Assembly: GCA_021841795.1 (NCBI GenBank)
Contig: JAKCDN010000226.1
Coordinates: 1-5,393 of the forward strand
Direction of reading: 5' to 3'
From: Acidobacteriota bacterium
GTDB lineage: Bacteria; Acidobacteriota; Terriglobia; Terriglobales; Acidobacteriaceae
DNA length: 5,393 bases
Part shown: piece by piece, positions 1-5,393 of the stretch
How the letters are laid out: every line of letters starts with the position of its first letter
Position numbering within the stretch: position 1 is the stretch's first letter
The notes under the pieces: generated by a model
What the model was told of the DNA's origin: nothing
What the model saw: only the letters and a program-made list of their open reading frames with translations
Databases searched by the model: none
Program-made: the position numbers and the translations under genes

Positions 1-522
1 TCCACTGCTCCGCACCGCGGCGCGCCATAGGTCGTGGCGTCCCCAGGCGCTGCTCGAGTAGATGCAGTGTGTATTCAGCACGCGGCCAAGCAGCCCGCGG
101 TCGATCCAGTTCCTGACCGTGGTATAAAGATGCGAATAGCGGAGCTCGAAGCCGATCTGAAGGAAGCCACGCGTCCGTTCCGCCGTCTCGACCATGGCCT
201 CGGCGTCAGCCAGCGTAGTTGCCATAGGCTTTTCGCACATGACGGCTTTGCCTGCTTCGAGCGCGGCGACCGCCAGGTCTTTGTGCGCGTCGTTCGATGC
301 CGTGATGAAGACCAGCTTGATGCGCGAATCCTCAAGAACGCGTTCCAGAGCGTCGGCCGTCTCGACGCCGTGCCGCTGCTGCAAGATCCGCATGCGTTCC
401 GGCTGAAGATCGAAGACGGTCATGCGGCGTACGATCGGACTGCCGGCCAGATGCCGGATTACGTTTTCGCCCATCTGGCCGCAGCCAAGAACGGCGACTT
501 CAATTCCGATGTCAGGACTCAT
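1..522 (-). CDS. Gfo/Idh/MocA family oxidoreductase, N-terminal part (3' end outside window)
   Basis: The reverse strand reads ATG at 522-520 and stays open for 174 codons to the window edge, so the C-terminus is missing. Residues 9-18 (VAVLGCGQMG) are a Rossmann dinucleotide-binding loop, GxGxxG. Asp38, in VFDLQPERM after the second strand, is acidic where NAD-preferring members usually are. EKP at 97-99, in MCEKPMATTLADAE, is the family's signature near the active site. FELRYSHLY (125-133) and IDRGLLGRV (140-148) match the usual transition into the C-terminal substrate domain. Family members oxidise or reduce sugars, inositols or sugar derivatives with NAD(P) in the cytoplasm; the substrate here is unknown. 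No signal peptide is visible. The start is supported by a Shine-Dalgarno sequence and by the short gap after the lyase stop. Given its place behind the lyase, it probably acts on a released sugar (inference). Family assignment is secure; exact reaction is not. Confidence 0.93.
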   Translation of the reverse strand, partial: MSPDIGIEVAVLGCGQMGENVIRHLAGSPIVRRMTVFDLQPERMRILQQRHGVETADALERVLEDSRIKLVFITASNDAHKDLAVAALEAGKAVMCEKPMATTLADAEAMVETAERTRGFLQIGFELRYSHLYTTVRNWIDRGLLGRVLNTHCIYSSSAWGRHDLWRAAVRSSG

Positions 523-529
523 GCTTGGT

Positions 530-538
530 CTCCACCTC
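530..538 (-). promoter_or_regulatory. Shine-Dalgarno site of the oxidoreductase gene
   Basis: The minus strand reads GAGGTGGAG here, then seven bases (ACCAAGC) before the ATG at 522. Both AGGTGG and GGAG are good anti-SD matches at normal spacing. The site lies wholly within the 29-bp gap after the lyase stop codon, so the oxidoreductase has its own ribosome entry while sharing the lyase transcript. Confidence 0.7.
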
Positions 539-551
539 TTGCGATCATCCG

Positions 552-3233
552 CTATGCCTTTTTCAGTTCCAGGCGATGCGTGCTGTGGGTCTTCCAGGTT
601 CGGTCGCCTACCGAAGCCCATCCGGCAGGCGCAAAACCGGAGCATTCCACAGGCCGTTGCGTTCCCTGCGCGTAAGCCGTGCCTTCCCCGCTTTGCACGC
701 AATACTCGATGTCCGCGGGTTCGGCGAAGATCAGCCGGCTGCCGCAATGCGCAAGCGAACGAGCTCCGATTGCCGTCAGGCTGGCGCGCGCTTCATCCCA
801 CATCAGGCACTCGCACTCGCAGTCCGCGCCGAGCGCATGGAGCGTTCCAGAGCCCATGCGCATGCCGCCTCCGCCGGGCAGCAGGACGGTTCCGTTCGAG
901 TGCTGCATGCGATCGTGGGCCGGACTGAGCGCGAGCAGAAACGATCCCTGCGTGACAGGCTCAGGGACTTCAAGCCGCCATCGGCGATAACGCGGAAAGC
1001 GTCCCTCGCCGATCTTCTCCTGTCCGGTGCAGTTCAATCCGTAGATGTACCCCGGCACCCATGCCGGCTCCTCGACCAGCACGCGCGCGGCGGGAACGGC
1101 TTCGAGCACATGGACGAAGATTTCACCTCGTTCTTCGTCGCTCAGTCCTTTGCTGCCGCCTTTGATGCCGGCGATGAGGTTTGCCTGACCGCCGGTCATG
1201 CGGAAGCGGCCGTCTTCCATCTCGGTTACCGATCCGGAGCAATGAAGGTGTGTGGCGAAGCGGATTGCCCGGCGGCCGCGAAAAGCGTCTGCGAGCAGAA
1301 TCACGCCCGATTGCCGGTCAAAGATGAAGATCCGGTCGGCCTGCCGCACTTCGAGTTTTGGATCGAGCGCATGGGTCACGACAACGTGGGCGTAGAGAAA
1401 GCGCTCGCCGATGAGACATCGCCGGACAACAGCACAGCTCTCCGGTGGAACCGCACCGTTGAGATACTGCCCGTTTGTCAGCGCCCCACCGTCTTCAAAA
1501 CACATTGTGTTTGTCAGGGCGCTGTTGAGCCCGTACAGACCCATGTTGATGCTGGTGAGCACAGGAGCTCCGTCGATGGCTACTTCCAGCGCGCCCAGCG
1601 ACGGAGCGAACTCCCGATTGTGGGGCTTGAGACTGAAGACGGCCGCGCGTCCGGCCTTCGGCCCGCCGCTGAGCGAAACCGCAACCACTTTATCGCCCCG
1701 CGCCGTCGCAATGATGTCGCCAACGTCGCGTGCAAAGAGGGGCCGGTCGGGAAAGCCCGCAGCTTCACCGGCCGCTGCGGGAGCATAGAGCAGATCGAAG
1801 ATACCGAGCATCAGCTCGCCGGTAGCTCTTCGCTCCTTTTCCACGAAGGCGCGGTAGATGGAATCGATGCCCTGCGTGGGATGGAAACGGCTGAGGAACG
1901 CCGTAAGAAAGCGATGCTCCCGGGTGCGCAGACCGCGCTGCAACTCCTGGCTGTTCGGCACTTCGAACGCAGCCTGCAGGGCCTGCGCGAGGTTGTCAAG
2001 GAAGGGACTGGATGAGAGCTCCGGTCTCTTTCCGCCGAAGGTGTGCGCGGCAGCCAGATAGAGCACCAGGTGAAACGGGAAATAGGTGGCCCAGGCCGCC
2101 TTGCCGCTGGATGGGAAGAGTTTGAAACTGTCACAGAACAGGCCGTGAAAAAACGGCAGCGCCCGGCGGGCAATTTCCAGATCCTCATAGAAAGACATGC
2201 ACGCGATGGCGGCGCCATTCCAGGCCCCCAGAGAGTGCGGATCGATGGATGGACAGCCGAGATAAGCGCGCTGCAGAAGCGTGAAATCGTAGATCTTTCC
2301 CAGATACTCCTCGACCTTCAGCAGGATCGCGCAACGGTCCTGATTGCTGAAGAGAGGCTGCAGGCAGTCCCACGCCAGCGCCGTCTGGTAGAGCCGTAAT
2401 CCAATGACGCGATCGTTGTCGCCGCCCATGAGCAGCGGGTCGGGCCGGCCGCTCCACGTGACCGCGTGCGCCAGCGCCATGATTGCGGTTCGGGCGCGCG
2501 CTCCGACGAGCTCGTCCGCGGTGCATGCGTAGACCAGGCTTGCCAGTTCCAGCGTGCCCTGGCTGTTATCCGTGAGCAGGGCAAGATCTTCCGTGCGCAG
2601 CCGCTCTATCAGCGCATGGAATTCGGCGCTGCCCGTCCATCGCCGCTGAACGGCGGGCACCTGGTCCGAATGAAGAAAGATCCGCGGCCTGTGCCGGGTC
2701 ACGGGCGCAAGCGGCACGGCGCGGCGATCGTCCCGGCGCAGCTCGAACTGCCTGATGCTGGCCCAGCTCATGCGCGCCCGATCGCGCTCGATCAGTTCCA
2801 GAATGATCTCGTTCTCGCCCGCCTCCGCCTCAAAGCCGAATTCAGCGCAGAGGCGGCCTTCGGCAATCTGCTCCGGGCCGGGCATGGCGAACCAGAGGCC
2901 GCCCTTGAGCTTGCCGTTCACGGAGACGCGCATCATGGGAACGGCCATGACATTACGCGTATGGTCGAGATCCCATGGCCCGACGGGTACGCGCCGGCCG
3001 TCTGGAACGCGCACCATCTCGATCATCGCCGTAGACATGTCAAAGGCGCCGCGCTCGGTCTCGAAGCGACCGCAGAAGATCCCCGCGGGAAGATGAAGGC
3101 GGATGGCGAGGCGGTAAGGATTTGCCTGAATATCGGTGACGCGCCCGGTCACATCGATGAATTCGACAGAACCGGCTTTGCTGAACTGATTGGGGATCGG
3201 TTTCAGAAAAGCGATGAGATCTTCATTCATCAT
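552..3233 (-). CDS. Heparinase II/III-like polysaccharide lyase-type protein, no visible signal peptide
   Basis: This complete 893-residue protein begins with ATG ATG at 3233-3228 and ends with TAG at 554-552; an in-frame TGA at 3242-3240 excludes a longer start. No good Shine-Dalgarno sequence precedes it. Three regions are visible. Residues about 20-165 are beta-rich (VSVNGKLKGGLWFA, then GENEIILEL), like an N-terminal beta-sandwich. Residues about 180-480 are helical and open with RPRIFLHSDQVPAVQRR, resembling the HPRLLxxxxDLxxLRxR entry of heparinase-type alpha/alpha toroids. DPHSLGAWNGAA (331-342) and WATYFPFHLVLYLA (381-394) look like the active-site helices, with His333 and Tyr384 as candidate catalytic residues. 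Residues about 500-890 form a beta-rich C-terminal region containing GALEVAIDGAPVLT and SALTNTMCFEDGG, like heparinase II/III C-terminal sandwiches. Such enzymes cleave uronate-containing polysaccharides by beta-elimination. The N-terminus lacks a hydrophobic segment and there are 19 cysteines, which suggests a cytoplasmic enzyme acting on imported oligosaccharides. A non-catalytic relative is possible. Confidence 0.6.
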   Translation of the reverse strand: MMNEDLIAFLKPIPNQFSKAGSVEFIDVTGRVTDIQANPYRLAIRLHLPAGIFCGRFETERGAFDMSTAMIEMVRVPDGRRVPVGPWDLDHTRNVMAVPMMRVSVNGKLKGGLWFAMPGPEQIAEGRLCAEFGFEAEAGENEIILELIERDRARMSWASIRQFELRRDDRRAVPLAPVTRHRPRIFLHSDQVPAVQRRWTGSAEFHALIERLRTEDLALLTDNSQGTLELASLVYACTADELVGARARTAIMALAHAVTWSGRPDPLLMGGDNDRVIGLRLYQTALAWDCLQPLFSNQDRCAILLKVEEYLGKIYDFTLLQRAYLGCPSIDPHSLGAWNGAAIACMSFYEDLEIARRALPFFHGLFCDSFKLFPSSGKAAWATYFPFHLVLYLAAAHTFGGKRPELSSSPFLDNLAQALQAAFEVPNSQELQRGLRTREHRFLTAFLSRFHPTQGIDSIYRAFVEKERRATGELMLGIFDLLYAPAAAGEAAGFPDRPLFARDVGDIIATARGDKVVAVSLSGGPKAGRAAVFSLKPHNREFAPSLGALEVAIDGAPVLTSINMGLYGLNSALTNTMCFEDGGALTNGQYLNGAVPPESCAVVRRCLIGERFLYAHVVVTHALDPKLEVRQADRIFIFDRQSGVILLADAFRGRRAIRFATHLHCSGSVTEMEDGRFRMTGGQANLIAGIKGGSKGLSDEERGEIFVHVLEAVPAARVLVEEPAWVPGYIYGLNCTGQEKIGEGRFPRYRRWRLEVPEPVTQGSFLLALSPAHDRMQHSNGTVLLPGGGGMRMGSGTLHALGADCECECLMWDEARASLTAIGARSLAHCGSRLIFAEPADIEYCVQSGEGTAYAQGTQRPVECSGFAPAGWASVGDRTWKTHSTHRLELKKA

Positions 3234-3281
3234 ATTCAGTCAGCAGAAGGATGTGGGTTGAGTGTATCCGAATGCCCGGAG

Positions 3282-3313
3282 CACCGCAGCCGCGGTGGCG
3301 TTTCCCGCGCCAC
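3282..3313 (-). other. Two mutually exclusive short stems upstream of the lyase gene
   Basis: CACCGC at 3282-3287 pairs with GCGGTG at 3292-3297 (6 bp, 4-base loop). GTGGCG at 3295-3300 pairs with CGCCAC at 3308-3313 (6 bp, 7-base loop). They share 3295-3297, so only one can form fully at a time. They lie 49-80 bases before the lyase start. The inverted repeats are directly visible, but in GC-rich DNA such short stems can occur by chance, and no known riboswitch or attenuator was recognised. Confidence 0.25.
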
Positions 3314-3326
3314 TTTGAGATTGTTG

Positions 3327-3372
3327 CGGCGCCGATCCCCAGGAAGTGTGTTTCTCCTGGGGACCGACGCCG
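3327..3372 (-). terminator. 18-bp hairpin between receptor and lyase genes; terminator-like but without a U-tract
   Basis: Read as minus-strand RNA, the arm at 3372-3355 (CGGCGTCGGTCCCCAGGA) pairs along its whole length with the arm at 3344-3327 (TCCTGGGGATCGGCGCCG), leaving a 10-base loop, GAAACACACT. The stem has 16 Watson-Crick pairs and two G-U wobbles. It begins 40 bases after the receptor stop codon and ends 93 bases before the lyase start. The bases after it (CAACAATCTCAAAG) contain no T-run, so it is not a canonical intrinsic terminator. It may instead be a U-less terminator, an RNase-blocking 3' end for the receptor mRNA, or a processing site within one transcript. The structure is certain as an inverted repeat; its role is inferred from position. 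Confidence 0.5.
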
Positions 3373-3412
3373 GGTCACACCATTTTGTGATTCCGCCATG
3401 CCGAGCCGCGGA

Positions 3413-5393
3413 TTAGAAGTTGTACTTCAAGGCGAACTGAATGTTGCGCGCACCCTCCGACGTGTTGACCTGACCGATGGTGCCGCCGTCCGGATTGGTA
3501 ACGTTGATGCCTCCATTGTTCGGCGCATCGAGGATGGTGTGGTTGAAAGCGTTGATGAACTCAGCGCGGAACTCGACATTCTGGCGCTCAGAGATGGGGA
3601 AGATTTTGACGGCACTGGCATCGATGTTCTGCTCGCCCGGGCCGTAGACCGAACTTACACTGCAGTTGCCGAAATATCCAGCGCTAGGCTCCTGGTAAGA
3701 AGCGGGATCGAACCACCGATACCCGTAGAAGCCATTTCCGATCGGCTGCTTGTGCAGCACATGCGGCGGCGCTATGCAGTTCGGCCTGTTTTGGAAGGAG
3801 TTGGTGCCGGAGTGGTCGTCATTGGAGCTCAGCGTGAGCGGGAAGCCGCCGCGGAAGGTAGGTATGACGCTCACCCTCCAGCCACCCGCGACGGCATCGG
3901 CGGCTTTGTTCATGCCGGAACCGAACTGCCTGCCGCGGCCAAAGGGGAGGTCATAGATCAGATAGCCGGTGAAGTCGCCCTTTACGTTGTAGTAACAGCC
4001 TCCGGTTTCGCCTTCAGGATTGTAGGTGTTCTGCCACCAGGAACTCGGGGCTTGCGATTGCCCGCCCTCTCCCCAGAATCCCTGGGAGTTGGTCATGCAG
4101 CGCGACCAGGTATAGCTGACCTGATAGGACAGGCCATGATTCAATCGCCCGACCATCTGCGCCTGCAGGGCGTTGTAGTTCTGGTGCGCCTCAGCAAACG
4201 TGCCGAAGATATACGCGACCTGGTCAATATACTGCGGGTTATCGGCGAAGAACAGCGATGGGCTGACGACTCCGGGCGAGTCCCAGACAAGCTGCGTGAG
4301 CAACTCGGCGTTGGTCAGGTGTTTGGTCGATTGGCCGACGTATCCCAACTGAGCCGTGATCGAGGGCGATAGCTCATGCTCCACGAAGAGACTCCACTGA
4401 TTCGCGTGGGCCGGCTGCACTTTCTTATCCCACGAGTAGATGATGGCGCCCTTGTAACAGATCGGCGCGCCGCTCTGCAAGCCGGCGATCGTGCATCCGG
4501 CAGGTATAGCGATTGGGGTAAAGCCCTGGTCCAGCGTCGTGGTGGGGTAGGACAGGGTGCTGTAGTTGGCGCTGGCCGCAATGGGACGCGGCGGATTGCC
4601 GGGCAGACGCAGCCCAAGCCCGGTGCCCTCCATGAAGGAGGACAATCCGTAGGCAAGCCGAACCGTGGTCCTTTGAAAGATCTGATAGGCAATGCCGATG
4701 CGAGGCTGGTAGTTGCCGTAACCGTTGTACGAGTTGTAGAGGGCGCGGTTATTGCCGTTTTGATCGGGCTGCTCAAATTTACCGGTCTGCGGATCCCAGT
4801 TCACCTCTCGATTGTGAGCCTCAACGAACGGCGTGTGCGTCTCATAGCGGAGCCCGAGATTGAAGGTTACCCGATTTGTGAACTTCCAGTCGTCCTGGAA
4901 GAAGGCGGCAAAGATGCTGTTCCGTTGTCCCCAATCCGAGCCCAGGTTGCCGACGCCGACCGATGTGGGCAGGCCGAGCAGAAAATCGGATTCGGGGCTA
5001 CCCGAGTAGGTGGAATTGAAGCCGAAGGTTCCGGCTTCTCCATTGCTGCCGTTGAACAGGCCGTTGGTACGGACGCGCCAACCCTGGAAGCCGAAGCGCG
5101 TACTGTGTTTTCCATGCACCCAATTCATCACGTCCGAGTATTGAATCGAGGTGTCATTGTTGTTGGTGACGCTGTCCTTGGTGCCGAAACCAGTCACGTA
5201 GCCCCCGCTGAAACCCAGCGCGGGCAGGAAGCTCGTGGTCAGTCCAGGGATGCTGAACAACGCGGTTGCGGTTCCCGGAACGTTCGAGGAGGTATGATTC
5301 TGCCCCACATCGACGTAGTTCACACCTAAGCGCGCGTCATTCAGCATGGTGTTGGATATGGTGCGCGTATAGCCGGTTACGAAGTTCCACGTC
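3413..5393 (-). CDS. TonB-dependent receptor, Oar-like acidobacterial type, C-terminal barrel (5' end outside window)
   Basis: The frame is open from the right edge (first full codon at 5392-5390) to TAA at 3415-3413, giving 659 visible residues. A Met at 5347 is internal: the 15 codons before it (TWNFVTGYTRTISNT) are coding and match the barrel style of the rest. Counting from that Met, FFQDDWKFTNRVTFNLGLRYE (149-169) is the typical strand pair of these receptors, followed by NYQPRIGIAYQIF (212-224), QWSLFVEHELSPSITAQLGYVG (317-338), LSYQVSYTWSRCMTNSQG (406-423), DLPFGRGRQFG (466-476) and VEFRAEFINAFNHT (591-604). The protein ends FALKYNF, with the terminal aromatic that barrel-assembly machinery recognises. 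The missing N-terminus would be expected to hold a signal peptide, a carboxypeptidase-regulatory-like beta domain and the plug. Such receptors import ligands across the outer membrane with TonB/ExbBD energy. The lyase and oxidoreductase downstream suggest a glycan ligand (inference). The family is clear; the ligand is not. Confidence 0.93.
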   Translation of the reverse strand, partial: TWNFVTGYTRTISNTMLNDARLGVNYVDVGQNHTSSNVPGTATALFSIPGLTTSFLPALGFSGGYVTGFGTKDSVTNNNDTSIQYSDVMNWVHGKHSTRFGFQGWRVRTNGLFNGSNGEAGTFGFNSTYSGSPESDFLLGLPTSVGVGNLGSDWGQRNSIFAAFFQDDWKFTNRVTFNLGLRYETHTPFVEAHNREVNWDPQTGKFEQPDQNGNNRALYNSYNGYGNYQPRIGIAYQIFQRTTVRLAYGLSSFMEGTGLGLRLPGNPPRPIAASANYSTLSYPTTTLDQGFTPIAIPAGCTIAGLQSGAPICYKGAIIYSWDKKVQPAHANQWSLFVEHELSPSITAQLGYVGQSTKHLTNAELLTQLVWDSPGVVSPSLFFADNPQYIDQVAYIFGTFAEAHQNYNALQAQMVGRLNHGLSYQVSYTWSRCMTNSQGFWGEGGQSQAPSSWWQNTYNPEGETGGCYYNVKGDFTGYLIYDLPFGRGRQFGSGMNKAADAVAGGWRVSVIPTFRGGFPLTLSSNDDHSGTNSFQNRPNCIAPPHVLHKQPIGNGFYGYRWFDPASYQEPSAGYFGNCSVSSVYGPGEQNIDASAVKIFPISERQNVEFRAEFINAFNHTILDAPNNGGINVTNPDGGTIGQVNTSEGARNIQFALKYNF

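Noticed and set aside
520..549. Nine-codon minus-strand mini-frame (MIARGGDQA) whose TGA overlaps the oxidoreductase ATG
   Set aside because: It could suggest translational coupling, but it is very short, has no Shine-Dalgarno sequence of its own, and contains the Shine-Dalgarno of the next gene.
34..675. Plus-strand open frame of 213 codons, and minus-strand frame 75-335, at the left end
   Set aside because: Both overlap the oxidoreductase in other frames. The oxidoreductase frame has GxGxxG and EKP motifs, so these are shadows.
525..2015. Long plus-strand open frame (496 codons) opposite the lyase gene
   Set aside because: It runs antisense to a well-supported gene, its translation is low-complexity and Arg/Ala/His-rich with no recognisable motif, and several other antisense frames are also open, as expected in GC-rich coding DNA.
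3234..3330. A promoter for the lyase gene in the gap
   Set aside because: No convincing -35/-10 pair was found on the minus strand; GGATACACT is only a weak -10-like string with no matching -35.
3375..3390. TCACA-N6-TGTGA resembling a CRP/FNR-type operator
   Set aside because: The half-sites are in the reverse order to the CRP consensus (TGTGA-N6-TCACA), and it lies just after the receptor stop with no promoter visible beside it. It is better seen as a small 5-bp stem.
3251..5329. Plus-strand open frames 3251-4372 and 4376-5329 opposite the receptor gene
   Set aside because: The minus frame has clear TonB-receptor barrel motifs across the whole stretch. The plus frames show no family signature and look like shadows, although some segments read smoothly.
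5345..5347. ATG at 5347 as the start of the receptor gene
   Set aside because: The frame stays open upstream to the window edge and its translation (TWNFVTGYTRTISNT) continues the barrel pattern; a protein starting here would lack signal peptide and plug.

Overview
The window is GC-rich and all three genes lie on the minus strand, so transcription runs from high to low coordinates. They are, in that order: the C-terminal part of a large TonB-dependent outer-membrane receptor (3413-5393, entering from beyond the right edge), a complete 893-residue protein that looks like a heparinase II/III-type polysaccharide lyase (552-3233), and the N-terminal 174 residues of a Gfo/Idh/MocA-type NAD(P)-dependent sugar oxidoreductase (1-522, leaving past the left edge). 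The receptor most resembles the very large Oar-like receptors that are expanded in Acidobacteriota such as Solibacter, Acidobacterium and Granulicella. With the GC-rich bases, this makes a soil acidobacterium the best guess. That assignment comes from family memory, not a search.

Layout: the oxidoreductase starts 29 bp after the lyase stop and has a good Shine-Dalgarno sequence, so these two genes are almost certainly one operon. Between the receptor and the lyase lies a 179-bp gap (3234-3412) that is unusually rich in inverted repeats. Its main element is an 18-bp hairpin whose two imperfect positions are G-U wobbles only when read as minus-strand RNA. It may separate receptor expression from lyase/oxidoreductase expression by termination, processing or 3'-end protection. 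No clear promoter was seen in the gap.

Working model (inference): the receptor brings an oligosaccharide or other glycan fragment across the outer membrane, a lyase-like enzyme without a visible signal peptide depolymerises it inside the cell, and the oxidoreductase acts on the released sugar or a derivative. This is a small carbohydrate-use locus. The substrate cannot be read from the sequence, and the lyase has degenerate versions of motifs usually conserved in its family. Nothing here amounts to a clearly new defence, mobile or regulatory system. No tRNA, rRNA, CRISPR array, insertion sequence or phage gene was seen. The long plus-strand open frames opposite the lyase and receptor are best explained as antisense shadows of GC-rich coding sequence.
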